64,000 bases of DNA from Akkermansia sp. (GCA_030536145.1 JAUNQN010000005.1:29143-93142); one strand, 5' to 3'. Shown: positions 26,205 to 35,404, counted from the stretch's first letter. Made by a program: numbers and translations. The notes: generated by a model from the letters alone, not told the origin.

Positions 26205-26894
26205 ATGAAGTTTGCCACCATTACCACCGCCATCCTTGCACTCGGCGCCATGACGGCCCCGATGGCCCTTGCACAGGGTTCCACCGCCACCACCAACCTG
26301 AAGGTTGCCACCGTGAACGTGAAGGAGCTCTACACCCTCTACTACAAGCGCTTCGACACCGAAACCGTGCTCCAGAAACAGCTGGCCGACATCAAGAAGG
26401 ACATCGCCAACCGCGAGGACAAGCTCCGCGAGCTGCAGGAGGAAGCCAAGAAGATTATCGACAAGAACGACGGCAGCCTTTCCGACAGCGCCCGCGCCAA
26501 GCTGCAGACCGAGTTCAACGCCAAGCAGAACGAGTTCCGCGCCCTGGAGCAGGAGCTGAAGGACTTCGTGCAGCGCCGCAACGTGGCTTTCCGTGAGCTG
26601 CGCAACCGTGAGATGCGCCTCCTGATGGAGGACGTGCAGAACGCCGTGAACTCCGTGGCTGAGAAGAGCTCCGCCGACATCGTGATGGACTCCGGCGCCC
26701 TGTCTCCCCAGCCGGAAATCGGCATCGGCACGCCCGTGTTCCCCTACCTCAAGAAGAGCTTCGACATCACCCCCGAGGTGCTCAAGCAGCTCAACGCCGG
26801 CGCTCCGAAGGGCTTTGACCCGCAGGCCGAGCTGAAGCGCCTGTACGGTGACGCCGGTGCACCCGCCACCCCCGCCGAGGTGCCCACCAAGTAA
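26205..26894 (+). CDS. OmpH/Skp family periplasmic chaperone
   Basis: A 229-residue protein with a signal peptide ending ALA (residues 1-22). A long helical, coiled-coil-rich middle follows (about 45-155: DTETVLQKQLADIKKDIANR, LQEEAKKIIDK, EFRALEQELKDFVQRRN). This is the tentacle-like architecture of Skp, which holds unfolded outer-membrane proteins. Its place immediately before lpxD is the classic bamA-skp-lpxD order. Here bamA is missing and a surA-like gene lies upstream. The C-terminal 60 residues are longer than in E. coli Skp. Confidence 0.85.
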   Translation: MKFATITTAILALGAMTAPMALAQGSTATTNLKVATVNVKELYTLYYKRFDTETVLQKQLADIKKDIANREDKLRELQEEAKKIIDKNDGSLSDSARAKLQTEFNAKQNEFRALEQELKDFVQRRNVAFRELRNREMRLLMEDVQNAVNSVAEKSSADIVMDSGALSPQPEIGIGTPVFPYLKKSFDITPEVLKQLNAGAPKGFDPQAELKRLYGDAGAPATPAEVPTK

Positions 26895-26923
26895 GAACCC
26901 CTTACCCCCCGCTCCCCTGAGCC

Positions 26924-27982
26924 ATGGACCTCTCTCTCGACGATGTTCTGAAGCTCACCGGAGGCAAGGTTCTCAACGCGGCTCCGGAGACCAGTCTCTC
27001 CGGAGTCGCCACGTTGTCTGAGGCCTGCCCCGGCGAGATTGCCTTCCTGGGCAATGAAAAGTATTTCCAGGATTTCCTGACCACCAAGGCCAGCGTGGTG
27101 CTGGTGCCGCCGGGGCTGCCGCAGTACCCGGAGGGCGTGTGCTTTGTGGAGGTGGAGAACCCCTCCCTCTCCTTCAATGCGCTGGTGGACCATTTCATGA
27201 AGGCGGCCAACGACTTTGCCCCCGGCATACACCCCAGCGCCGTGGTGGACCCCACCGCCAAGCTGAACCCGGAGAAGGTGCGCGTGGGTGCCAACGCCGT
27301 GATTGAGGCCGGGGCGGAGATTGGCGACGGCTGCGACATCGGCGCCGGCTGCATTGTCTGCAAGTCCGTGGTCATGGGTGAGAACTGCAAGCTCTACCCC
27401 CGCGTGGTGGTGCGTGAGCGCTGCATCCTGGGCAAGCACGTCGTTGTCCAGCCCGGTGCCGTTATCGGTTCGGACGGTTTCGGCTTCCTGCTGAACAAGG
27501 AGACCGGCCGCTACGACACCATCGACCAGGTGGGCATCGTCGTCGTCGGTGACAACGTGGACATCGGCGCCAACGCCTGCATCGACCGCGCACGCTTCGG
27601 CCGCACCGTCATCGGCGAGGGCTGCAAGCTGGACAATCTGGTGCAGATCGGCCACAACGTGAGCCTGGATTCCCACACCGTCATGTGCGCGCAGAGCGGC
27701 ATTGCCGGCAGCACGCATGTGGGCAAGTATGTGACCCTGGCCGCCCAGGTGGGCGTCTCCGGCCACATCACCATCGGTGACCAGGCCATCCTGGCAGCAC
27801 GCACGGGCGTGATGAGCAGCCTGGAGGGCGGCCAGCCCTACTGGGGCTCCCCCGCTGCCACGTACAAGGATGCATCCAAGCAGTACGCCGCCATCCGCCG
27901 CCTGCCGGAGGCCATGAAGGAGATGCGCGACCTGCGCAAGATGGTGAAGGACCTCCAGAAGCAACTGGAGGAAAAATCCTGA
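26924..27982 (+). CDS. lpxD: UDP-3-O-acylglucosamine N-acyltransferase
   Basis: A 352-residue lipid A enzyme adding the N-linked acyl chain to UDP-3-O-acyl-glucosamine. The N-terminal domain (about 1-105) is the LpxD uridine-binding fold (SGVATLSEACPGEIAFLGN). A left-handed beta-helix of hexapeptide repeats follows (VRVGANAVIEAGAEIGDGCD, IGSDGFGF, VQIGHNVSLDSHTVMCAQ with the catalytic-type His). The C-terminal helix (MKEMRDLRKMVKDLQKQL) is usual. The organism therefore makes lipid A. It is 29 bp after the skp-like gene and ends at a strong terminator. Confidence 0.94.
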   Translation: MDLSLDDVLKLTGGKVLNAAPETSLSGVATLSEACPGEIAFLGNEKYFQDFLTTKASVVLVPPGLPQYPEGVCFVEVENPSLSFNALVDHFMKAANDFAPGIHPSAVVDPTAKLNPEKVRVGANAVIEAGAEIGDGCDIGAGCIVCKSVVMGENCKLYPRVVVRERCILGKHVVVQPGAVIGSDGFGFLLNKETGRYDTIDQVGIVVVGDNVDIGANACIDRARFGRTVIGEGCKLDNLVQIGHNVSLDSHTVMCAQSGIAGSTHVGKYVTLAAQVGVSGHITIGDQAILAARTGVMSSLEGGQPYWGSPAATYKDASKQYAAIRRLPEAMKEMRDLRKMVKDLQKQLEEKS

Positions 27983-27999
27983 TTCCCCTTTCAACAGAG

Positions 28000-28031
28000 G
28001 GAGGGGGAGGCTGTCCTCCCCCTCCTTTTTT
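28000..28031 (+). terminator. Strong terminator after lpxD
   Basis: GGAGGGGGAGG, CTGT loop, CCTCCCCCTCC (11 perfect base pairs), then six T. Confidence 0.93.
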
Positions 28032-28040
28032 GCATGTGCC

Positions 28041-28901
28041 ATGTTCAACACCGCTATCATTTCCTGCGTCTTCCTCCACCATGCCTATGCAGAGGGGAGC
28101 GCCCCTATGCCAAAGGATTACGCAGCCGAATTACTGATGTGGAAAACGGTTCACAATGTAAGCCGGGAAAATATCGGCAGAGAACATATACTGGCGGAAA
28201 TCCTGAATGAGAAAAGCGACGACCGCTTTCTTGCCTACCTCCAGACCCTGTATACCTTCTACATTGTAGAAGATTCCCACAACCAGGAAATATTCAATCT
28301 GATAGGGGAAATCATCAGCAAATCCCGATCCAGGGCTTTACCCCGCAGACGGTTCTACGATTTTCTGAGGGAGCTCTTGTCATTTTCAAACAACAGGCAC
28401 CGTTCCGGCGTATTGCTAGTCCAAATGATAGAGAACCTGAAAACCGGGGCAGGCCCGAATATAAACAAGGCGGAATTGGAAAGCCTGTACACCCAAGCCT
28501 TTGCAAATGACAACCCCGGTGTCATCCAAGCCATGCTGGACTGCCACATCATATCCGGCAAAGACGGCATAGACGTATTGCAAAGGCTGTTTTTGACACA
28601 TGGTGTCATCCATACGGATGCCTATGTTGCCAAGGAGCGCAGCACCCTGGCCAAGCGGCAAAGCGATTCACCACAGCTCCAAATACTGCCGGGGCGCATG
28701 CACATGGTGGAGAGGAAGAACGGCATCCCGATTGCCGACCTCTTGAAATCACACCATTACCGCTTCATGAATCCCGGCAGGTACCTCCTCTTCTTGGAAA
28801 AAACGGAGCTGATACCGGGGTACGGCACGCGGTTCAGGCTTCAGTCCGGGGCAGAGGCCCTATTCAAACACATCACCGACATGGGCACGGAAGGCGCATG
28901 A
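28041..28901 (+). CDS. Hypothetical protein of atypical composition
   Basis: A 286-residue protein I cannot place in a family. The first 17 residues (MFNTAIISCVFLHHAYA) could be a weak signal peptide lacking a basic n-region; a later ATG at 28107 (MPKDYAAELL) would give a cytoplasmic protein. The body is mostly helical (ELLMWKTVHNVSRENIGREH, FLRELLSFSNNRHRSGVLLV), with a Trp-poor, His-rich C-terminal part. Base composition is visibly AT-richer than its neighbours, and the gene starts just 10 nt after the lpxD terminator. This suggests transfer. No clear promoter was found. Confidence 0.6.
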   Translation: MFNTAIISCVFLHHAYAEGSAPMPKDYAAELLMWKTVHNVSRENIGREHILAEILNEKSDDRFLAYLQTLYTFYIVEDSHNQEIFNLIGEIISKSRSRALPRRRFYDFLRELLSFSNNRHRSGVLLVQMIENLKTGAGPNINKAELESLYTQAFANDNPGVIQAMLDCHIISGKDGIDVLQRLFLTHGVIHTDAYVAKERSTLAKRQSDSPQLQILPGRMHMVERKNGIPIADLLKSHHYRFMNPGRYLLFLEKTELIPGYGTRFRLQSGAEALFKHITDMGTEGA

Positions 28902-28924
28902 GCCACCGTTCCCGGCAACGGCAC

Positions 28925-28951
28925 GGCCCCGGCGGCAGAACCGCCGGGGCC
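28925..28951. terminator. Perfect 11-bp hairpin between converging genes
   Basis: GGCCCCGGCGG, CAGAA loop, CCGCCGGGGCC. No good T run follows on either strand (GCCTGTTT on plus), so terminator function is likely but weak. Confidence 0.5.
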
Positions 28952-28977
28952 GCCTGTTTCAGAAAAGCATCCCGGGC

Positions 28978-29865
28978 TCAGATATCCTCCGGGCGCACCT
29001 CGTCCGGGGGCATGTCGTCCGGCATCAGCGGCTCGTCCTCCGGCCACAGGTTGGCCTTCGGGTCGCGGAAATAGTCGCGCATGGGGCGGTTGTAGAGCTT
29101 GCGGGTCTCTGCGGGCATGGTGTTGAGCAGGGCTTTCAGCTCCGTGGCAAAGTCCGCATCCTTCTGGGCGCGGGCATCCATGCGCACCTTCACGGTCATG
29201 GCCAGCATATCCTGGCAGCCGTCCAGGGGCTTCTTGCGGTCCTCCTCCTTGGCCATCCAGCTTTTCACGCCGTCCTTGGGGGCCTCTGCGCGGCCTGCCA
29301 GGCGGATAAGGGATTTCAGGATGGCGGGGTCATGGGTGGCATCATACGCGCCCCAGGCCATCTCCAGGATAGGCACCTCCTCCATGCCTGCATGCAGCTT
29401 CTCCAGCTTGCGGAAGCTGGGGTGCTTGCTCTCCTTGGAGAACTTGACGAAACGGGTGAGCACCTCGTCCTTCTCCAGCATGGCAAAGGCCTCCGCCTTG
29501 CACTCCGGGGTATTGGCCAGCCACAGGGCCAGGCTCAGGCCGCATTTGAGCGTGAGCGTATCCACCGTGCACTTGGAGAGCAGCTCCGGCAGCTCCTTGG
29601 TGTGGCTGCGCAGGATTTCAGAGCGGAACCCTGCCATGTAGCTGTCCATGCCCAGCTTGGGTTTCATGGAGAGAATCTTGGCAGCCTTCTCCATATCCGG
29701 GGCCTTGTAGTAGTTCAGCAGCAGGCGGTCCTCCTCTGAAAGGGAGGAAGCACCCTTGCTCTTGGCCTTGGTCTTGGCGGAATCCTTCTGGGCGGCGGGC
29801 GCAGCAGGGGCGCAAGCCAGGCCCAGCGCGGCAATCAGGGCTATGATGGCGGTTGCTCTTGTCAT
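28978..29865 (-). CDS. Hypothetical secreted helical protein
   Basis: A 295-residue protein with a signal peptide (MTRATAIIALIAALGLACAP, cleavage near PAAQ or PAA) and then a Lys-rich stretch. The mature part is helical with five Cys (SKCTVDTLTLKCGLSLAL, TPECKAEAF, LDGCQDML). The end is strongly acidic (EDEPLMPDDMPPDEVRPEDI). No domain is recognised. It lies downstream of two other small minus-strand genes but is separated from them by a terminator, so it is probably independent. Confidence 0.65.
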   Translation of the reverse strand: MTRATAIIALIAALGLACAPAAPAAQKDSAKTKAKSKGASSLSEEDRLLLNYYKAPDMEKAAKILSMKPKLGMDSYMAGFRSEILRSHTKELPELLSKCTVDTLTLKCGLSLALWLANTPECKAEAFAMLEKDEVLTRFVKFSKESKHPSFRKLEKLHAGMEEVPILEMAWGAYDATHDPAILKSLIRLAGRAEAPKDGVKSWMAKEEDRKKPLDGCQDMLAMTVKVRMDARAQKDADFATELKALLNTMPAETRKLYNRPMRDYFRDPKANLWPEDEPLMPDDMPPDEVRPEDI

Positions 29866-29922
29866 GTTACCATACTCTCACAAACGGCCCGCCTTGGCAA
29901 GCACCAATGGCAGCACGGCACC

Positions 29923-29957
29923 AAAAAAAGCCGCATGCGCGGGCAAGCGCAAGCGGC
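29923..29957 (-). terminator. Terminator of the small two-gene operon
   Basis: On the minus strand GCCGCTTGCGC pairs with GCGCATGCGGC (one mismatch), loop TTGCCC, then seven T. Confidence 0.85.
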
Positions 29958-29981
29958 CGGAAATCTGCTGTGGCGGGGCAA

Positions 29982-30413
29982 TCAGGGGCGGGCGTCCTTG
30001 ATGGCCTTCATGATATCGTCCAGCTCCTTGCAGGTCACGCCGGCATCACGGATGCGGCCTTCCTCGGTGGCGATGTCGTTGTTGATCTTCTCCGCCTTCT
30101 CCTGGAACTGCTCGTCCAGCTTCAGCTCGCCGGGGTTGCCGGGTTTCTGGGTGGAGCCCATGGCAGTGTTGCCGGAACCGCCCTTGCCGTACAGCTCGTG
30201 AATCTGCTTGAGCGCCTTCTTGCACCCCTTGTCGTTCTTGATGGACTTGAGGATGGAGAGGGCCTTCTGCTGGCGCTTCACGTAGAACTTGCCGTCAGCC
30301 TTGGCAGCCTTCTTGTCCAGGCGGGCATTCTTGGCGTCATCGTCAGCGCCGGAAATCTGGGCCGTGCCCACCAGGGCGGCCAGTGCCAGTACGGGAATCA
30401 GGTATGTTTTCAT
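29982..30413 (-). CDS. Hypothetical secreted small protein
   Basis: A 143-residue protein with a signal peptide (MKTYLIPVLALAALVGTAQ, cleavage near SGA). The mature part is Lys-rich and helical, with two Cys far apart (DKGCKKALKQIHELYGKGG and GVTCKELDDIMKAIKD) and a Gly/Ser/Pro-rich linker between two helical halves. No family is recognised. Its start overlaps the stop of the gene at 30410 (ATGA), so they are translationally coupled. Confidence 0.65.
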   Translation of the reverse strand: MKTYLIPVLALAALVGTAQISGADDDAKNARLDKKAAKADGKFYVKRQQKALSILKSIKNDKGCKKALKQIHELYGKGGSGNTAMGSTQKPGNPGELKLDEQFQEKAEKINNDIATEEGRIRDAGVTCKELDDIMKAIKDARP

Positions 30414-30721
30414 GGATGGGTCTGTGGAAGGGGATGTTTCTTGGTGGCGGCGGCCACCTTCTCCAGCAGGGGGGCGGTATCATACGCATTCGCCCAGGCT
30501 TTCAGCTCCTTGCCGGTGTAGGAGGACAGGCCGTCTGCCGTGAGCTGGCGGGCCAGCACGGGCGCGGGTATCAGCATGCACAGGAAATCCTCCTCCGCCT
30601 CATAGCCGGGCCTCACCTCCCCTGCGCGGGTCATGATGACACCGTCGCACGGGCTCATGGAGTTCTGGCGTATGATAGCCTCGGTGAGCTCATCCTGCCC
30701 TATGCTGAAATCTGCTGCCAT
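30410..30721 (-). CDS. Hypothetical small protein
   Basis: A 103-residue protein from the ATG at 30721 (MAADFSIGQDELTEAIIRQN). It has no signal peptide or membrane segment and is not recognised. It is first in an operon with the secreted protein at 29982. Its promoter lies 8 nt upstream (TACAAT), which fixes the start against the longer open frame. Confidence 0.6.
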   Translation of the reverse strand: MAADFSIGQDELTEAIIRQNSMSPCDGVIMTRAGEVRPGYEAEEDFLCMLIPAPVLARQLTADGLSSYTGKELKAWANAYDTAPLLEKVAAATKKHPLPQTHP

Positions 30722-30729
30722 ACGGGCGT

Positions 30730-30758
30730 ATTGTACACACGGCACGCGCAAATGGAAA
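30730..30758 (-). promoter_or_regulatory. Promoter of the 30410-30721 operon
   Basis: On the minus strand: TTTCCA, 17-bp spacer, TACAAT, 8 nt before the ATG. Confidence 0.55.
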
Positions 30759-30790
30759 GGCTAAAAACAGGGTCCGGCAGATTTTTTTCA

Positions 30791-30820
30791 TAAAAAACGG
30801 GCAGCCGCATGGGCTGCCCG
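30791..30820 (-). terminator. Terminator of the SNF2 gene
   Basis: On the minus strand CGGGCAGCC, loop of about 5 nt, GGCTGCCCG, then six T. Confidence 0.9.
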
Positions 30821-30847
30821 TGTATAAGCTCTGTTGTGCGCGGCGGA

Positions 30848-33800
30848 TTACTCGTCGGAATCGGGGATTTCCTCGTCCTCGTTCTCCTCTCCGCCGTGGG
30901 CCAGGATGAACTGCAGGTCGTTCAGGTCCAGGCTGGAGGCAAAGCCCTCGTCGCCCAGCACATTGGTAACCAGCTGGTTCTTCTGGTGCTGCAGCACGCG
31001 GATTTTCTCTTCCACGGAATCGCGGGTGAGCAGGCGGTAGGCAATCACCTTGTTCTTCTGGCCGATTCGGTGCGTACGGTCGATGGCCTGGCTTTCCACG
31101 GCCGGGTTCCACCACGGGTCGTACAGCACCACGTAGGAGGCAGAGGTAAGGTTCAAGCCCGCGCCGCCGGCCTTCAGGGAAAGCAGGAACACGCTCGGCT
31201 CCTTGGTGGTCTGGAACTTCTCGATTTCCGCCTTTCGGTCCTTCGTCTGGCCGGTCAGGTAGTTGTACGGGCGGTTCTCCGCCTCCAGGCGCGCCTTGAT
31301 AATCTCCAGCATGGAGACGAACTGGGAGAACACCAGCACCTTGTGGCCCTCGTCGCGCAGCTGGTCCAGCAGGTAGAAGAGCGCGTTGAGCTTGGCGCTG
31401 TCCTCCTTGATGTACTTCTGGTCCACCAGGCCGGGGTGGCAGCAGATCTGGCGCAGGCGCATAAGGCCCTGCAGGATGGCGAAGGAGTTCTTCTTCACGG
31501 ACTCGTCGGAATCCACGCCCAGCAGGGCCTCCTGGATACGGCGCAGCTCCTGCTTGTACATCTGGCGCTGGATGCCGCTCATCTTGGCATAGATTTCCTC
31601 CTCCGTGCGGGGCGGCAGGTCCTTGGCCACCTGCTGCTTGGTACGGCGCAGCAGGAAGGGCTTGAGACGCGCTGCCAGGCGGTTCTGGCTCTGGGAGTCC
31701 TTGCGCTTGTCGAAACGCTTCTTGAAGTACGCGCGGCTGCCCAGCACGCCCGGCATGGCAAAGGCCATGAGGGACCACATGTCCAGCAGGCGGTTCTCGA
31801 TAGGCGTACCGGAGAGCACCAGGCGGTTGTAGGCGTTGATGTCACGCGCAGCCTTGGCTGCCTTGGAATCCGGGTTCTTGATCTGCTGGCCTTCGTCCAG
31901 GATGACGGTGAGCCACTTGATGGAGTTGATCTGCTCACCGCACACGCGCAGCTGGGCGTAGTTGATAACCACCATGTCGTAGTTGCCCACAATCTTGTCT
32001 GCCACGGCCTGCTCCTTGTTGCGGATGACCAGCACGCGCACGCCGGGGGCAAACTTCTCCGTCTCGCTTGCCCACACGTCCAACACGGACTTGGGGCACA
32101 CGATGAGCACCGGGGGAATGACCAGCTTCTTGCGGCCCTTCTTGTTCCGGGCCTCGTAGTCCTGGCGCAGCCACAGGATGTAGGTGATGGACTGGATGGT
32201 CTTGCCCAAGCCCATATCGTCTGCCAGGATACCGCCGAAACCGTTCACCGCCAGGTAGGCCAGGAAATGGAAACCTTCCTCCTGATACGGGCGGAGCGTG
32301 GCGTTCAAGGTCTCCGGCACCGGGGGCTTCACGTCTATCTTGATTTCAGACGTGCGCTCCTTGATCTTCTGCCAGGCCTTCGGGTCAAACACCTCTGCCG
32401 CGCGCGGGTCTGCCAGCTGCAGGGCGTGCATGCGGTGCGTCTCGCCGGAAAGGTCGAACGGATCCAGGCCCAAGCGCGTCACGGCATCGCGCTGGTCGTC
32501 GTCCAGCTTGATTTCCAGACGCATCCAGCGGCCGTCGTCCATGCGCACATAGCCGCCGCGGGCGGATACCAGGGAGCGTATCTGCTCCTTGGTGAGCGTC
32601 ACGCCCTCCACGTCAATCACCACGCGCAGGTCAAACCAGTCAATCTCCTGGTTCACCACCTCAAAGCGGATGGCAGCGGCCACCGGGTCCGCCAGCAGGG
32701 ATTTCAGGTTCTCGTCCATCTCCACCTTGATGGTGGGGGGGATGGTCTTGGCCCACTCCGCGAATTTTTCCGGGAACTGCTTGGTGATGCGGCTCTTGAA
32801 GGCCTCGTTCTGGACATCATAGGTGAAGCTCATCTCCGCCAGCATGTCCGGGATGGAGTACAGGTACTCACGGATGAAGCGGATGAGCGTGCCGTCCTTC
32901 ACCGGCTTCTGCTCCACCAGCTCCCAGTCGTCCTTGGTCAGGCGCTCGAAACGGCGGCCGGGGTCGTCCTGGGCCAGCACCTCCAGCAGCACGTGCTCCG
33001 TGTCTGCGCTGGTCAGGCCGCGCACAATCCTCATCTTGAAGGTGGGCTTCATCTCTATGTCCACCACACGCTCCTCCATGCTCGGCGGCAGGGTGGCGCC
33101 AATCTTGCGCAGGAACTCCACGCCGTCCAGGCTGTCGATGACGTTCTTGGGGATGGAGTAGCGGGGCTCCACCTCCGTGCTTTCCAGCCATCGGGGCGGT
33201 CCGGGGAACACGGTCTCGTCTGACTGGTAGAGCTCTACCTGGCCGGGCAGCTGGCGCACGGAGTGCGTTACATGCACACCCGCAGCCGTCACCAGCTGCA
33301 GGCCGTAGCAGTCCGGCACAATCGGGTCGTCTATGCAAATCCACTTCAGCGGCTCTGCCACCACCTTGAAATAGCACTCGTCCAGGTTCACCAGGTAGCC
33401 TTTCAGCGCAGGCTGGTGGAACAGGCGGTTCATCACGCAGCAGGCGGATTCCTTGTCCAGGTCCAGCACCACGGATTCCTCGCGGGCGGCGTAATCCCGC
33501 AGCACGTTGAGCAGGATATCCGTCTGCGGGTCGCACTTGTACGCGCCGCGCAGGAACTCATGCACCAGCTGGTCCAGCTGCGCATGCTCACGGATGGTCA
33601 CCCAGTCCTCCGCCGGGTTGTGGCGGAACTCGAAACGCGCCTCGTTGATGGTGGAAACCAGGCGCATGTGCAGGTGGGTGCGGGGGGGCTGCGGCGGGCG
33701 CTCGTTCACGCTCTGGATGCGCTCGCACCAGGCGCCCACCTCCTTCTCGCGCTCCCAGGCGCTGATGCGGTTCTGCACCTTCTCCAGGTCCGTCACGGCG

Positions 33801-34396
33801 GACATGAAGGCGGGATAGGGCAGGCGCTTCTTGGTAAAGGCATAGGCAATGTAGTTCCAGAACTCCAGGATATTGTGCGGCGGGGTGGGCCAGAGCTCCA
33901 GCGGCTCATAGCTGGTAATCTCCCAGCGCGGGTTCAGGCGCACGATGTCATGGTCATGGATTTCCTGCTCAATGGCAAAGCGGCGGTAACGCTTCTCCAG
34001 CTTCGTCACGTACTCGGCCTCTCGGTCGTCCAGGTCGCGCCCCAGCTTCTCCTCCAGCACATCGGAGAGCGGAATCTCGTTCAGCTCGTTGGGGCTTTCC
34101 GGCATGTTGGCGCCGCGGTACAGGCGCTCTATCATGGTGGCAATCAGGCAGGCGCCGGAAACGCGCTCGTCCTCCGCCTTGCTGCTGCCGAACCAGCGGT
34201 TGCCCTGCAGGCGCAGGCTGGTGGTGAATGTACCTGCCTTGGTTTCTACGCGCCCTTGGATAAACAGGTGGTTGCCGAAAATCTGCGTAACGGCTCCGTC
34301 TTTCTGGAGCCTCTCACCCTCCTCTCGCACATCCGCAGGGAAGGCGTTCAGGAAATTGAGTGTGGCGCGGTCAGGATTGAGTGATGGACTTAACAT
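30848..34396 (-). CDS. SNF2-family ATPase (bacterial HepA/RapA-like)
   Basis: A 1182-residue protein. Residues 1 to about 680 are a long N-terminal region without a recognised domain. The ATPase core begins about 690: NGFGGILADDMGLGKT (Walker A, near 728), motif II LDEGQQIKNP (DEGQ rather than DEAH), SGTPIENRL. The C-terminal helicase half has VLVFSQFVSMLEIIK, FLLSLKAGGAGLNLTSA and IDRTHRIGQKNKV. The tail is acidic. Bacterial members move on double-stranded DNA and some recycle RNA polymerase. The ATG at 34396 is the first sensible start after an AT-rich promoter; the open frame continues upstream without coding character. Confidence 0.9.
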   Translation of the reverse strand: MLSPSLNPDRATLNFLNAFPADVREEGERLQKDGAVTQIFGNHLFIQGRVETKAGTFTTSLRLQGNRWFGSSKAEDERVSGACLIATMIERLYRGANMPESPNELNEIPLSDVLEEKLGRDLDDREAEYVTKLEKRYRRFAIEQEIHDHDIVRLNPRWEITSYEPLELWPTPPHNILEFWNYIAYAFTKKRLPYPAFMSAVTDLEKVQNRISAWEREKEVGAWCERIQSVNERPPQPPRTHLHMRLVSTINEARFEFRHNPAEDWVTIREHAQLDQLVHEFLRGAYKCDPQTDILLNVLRDYAAREESVVLDLDKESACCVMNRLFHQPALKGYLVNLDECYFKVVAEPLKWICIDDPIVPDCYGLQLVTAAGVHVTHSVRQLPGQVELYQSDETVFPGPPRWLESTEVEPRYSIPKNVIDSLDGVEFLRKIGATLPPSMEERVVDIEMKPTFKMRIVRGLTSADTEHVLLEVLAQDDPGRRFERLTKDDWELVEQKPVKDGTLIRFIREYLYSIPDMLAEMSFTYDVQNEAFKSRITKQFPEKFAEWAKTIPPTIKVEMDENLKSLLADPVAAAIRFEVVNQEIDWFDLRVVIDVEGVTLTKEQIRSLVSARGGYVRMDDGRWMRLEIKLDDDQRDAVTRLGLDPFDLSGETHRMHALQLADPRAAEVFDPKAWQKIKERTSEIKIDVKPPVPETLNATLRPYQEEGFHFLAYLAVNGFGGILADDMGLGKTIQSITYILWLRQDYEARNKKGRKKLVIPPVLIVCPKSVLDVWASETEKFAPGVRVLVIRNKEQAVADKIVGNYDMVVINYAQLRVCGEQINSIKWLTVILDEGQQIKNPDSKAAKAARDINAYNRLVLSGTPIENRLLDMWSLMAFAMPGVLGSRAYFKKRFDKRKDSQSQNRLAARLKPFLLRRTKQQVAKDLPPRTEEEIYAKMSGIQRQMYKQELRRIQEALLGVDSDESVKKNSFAILQGLMRLRQICCHPGLVDQKYIKEDSAKLNALFYLLDQLRDEGHKVLVFSQFVSMLEIIKARLEAENRPYNYLTGQTKDRKAEIEKFQTTKEPSVFLLSLKAGGAGLNLTSASYVVLYDPWWNPAVESQAIDRTHRIGQKNKVIAYRLLTRDSVEEKIRVLQHQKNQLVTNVLGDEGFASSLDLNDLQFILAHGGEENEDEEIPDSDE

Positions 34397-34481
34397 TGCT
34401 GGAGTATTGTTCACCCGCCGCACGCGCTCCCCGCCCCGGGTACAGGACGGAGCAGCAGCGCGCATCCGCGAGCATATATAT

Positions 34482-34509
34482 ATAATACCACAATATTTTA
34501 GTAATTCAA
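34482..34509 (-). promoter_or_regulatory. Promoter of the SNF2 gene
   Basis: On the minus strand: TTGAAT, 16-bp spacer, TATTAT inside an AT-rich patch; leader of about 80 nt. The rest of 34397-34653 shows nothing else I can assign. Confidence 0.6.
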
Positions 34510-34653
34510 GATACTTCAGCCTTTTTTTTGCATTTTTTTCTCCGTGCGCGCAAGGGACTGTACCCCAAGCCCCAGCGTGGGCGCCCGCCGCCCCACAGGA
34601 TTGGCATGGGCATGAAAAATGCGTCACCCGCGCCGCCCCTCCCGGTGCCGGCC

Positions 34654-34683
34654 TTGACTCCGCGCGGCGGAATGTGGTAAGCT
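34654..34683 (+). promoter_or_regulatory. Promoter of the lipoprotein gene
   Basis: TTGACT, 18-bp spacer, TAAGCT, 6 nt before the ATG at 34690. Confidence 0.65.
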
Positions 34684-34689
34684 GGCGGC

Positions 34690-35379
34690 ATGAACCGCAC
34701 CCGCTTCTCCATGGCCGCGCTGCTGCTCGGCAGCATGCTGCTGCCCTCCTGCAGCATGTTCAAGCAGGAACACAGAGCGACAGAGGCCGAACGCCAGGCC
34801 AACCTGCAGAAGGCACCGCCGCCCCTGCACCTGGGTGCCGTGCACCAGGTATTCCCGGAGAAGCACTTTGCCCTGCTCCGCATCATCGGTCCCGTGCCTG
34901 CGGAAGGCACCGTGCTCATCACCCACCCGCCGGATGGTGCCACGGACCGCATCGGCAACCTGTGCGTATCCTCCGCCCAGAACGCCCACAGCAACATCAT
35001 CGCCGCAGACATCCGCAGCGGCACCGTTATCAAGGGAGACCGCGTGTACCTGTACCGCAGCGTGGCCGTGCAGCCGGAAGCCCGGGACGACGAAGGCAAC
35101 CCCACCGGTGAATCCACCGATTCCGGCGAAACCGCCGGAGAAACCACAGACCCCGCCCTGCCGGAATCCGCCGCCCTGCCCCAGCCCCCCGCCGGCCTGG
35201 CAGATGCCGCAGCAGCCACCACCCCGGCAACCACCACCGCAGACGTGCCGCCCCCTGCCCCGGAGCCTGCCAACAGCGTGGAAACCACGGTTGTCCCGGA
35301 GCAGGACAAGCTGGACCAGGCCCCAGAAAACAAGGCTCTCATCGACGACGTGCCGGATTCCATCAACGGCTGGAACTAA
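34690..35379 (+). CDS. Lipoprotein with Pro/Ala/Thr-rich tail
   Basis: A 229-residue protein with a lipoprotein signal (MNRTRFSMAALLLGSMLLPS then Cys21; lipobox LPSC). Residues about 48-125 form a compact beta-type domain (GAVHQVFPEKHFALLRIIG, GTVLITHPPDG, IKGDRVYLYRS), resembling small barrel folds found in Verrucomicrobia but not assigned. The C-terminal 100 residues are a low-complexity linker rich in Pro, Ala, Thr and Glu. It is probably attached to the outer membrane. Confidence 0.7.
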   Translation: MNRTRFSMAALLLGSMLLPSCSMFKQEHRATEAERQANLQKAPPPLHLGAVHQVFPEKHFALLRIIGPVPAEGTVLITHPPDGATDRIGNLCVSSAQNAHSNIIAADIRSGTVIKGDRVYLYRSVAVQPEARDDEGNPTGESTDSGETAGETTDPALPESAALPQPPAGLADAAAATTPATTTADVPPPAPEPANSVETTVVPEQDKLDQAPENKALIDDVPDSINGWN

Positions 35380-35404
35380 GGCCGCAGGGATATTTTTCCA
35401 TAAA

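Noticed and set aside
30809..33223. 804-codon plus-strand frame
   Set aside because: Antisense to the SNF2 ATPase, whose motifs are unmistakable; the frame has no recognised motif and is rich in His, Gln, Leu and Val as antisense frames are.
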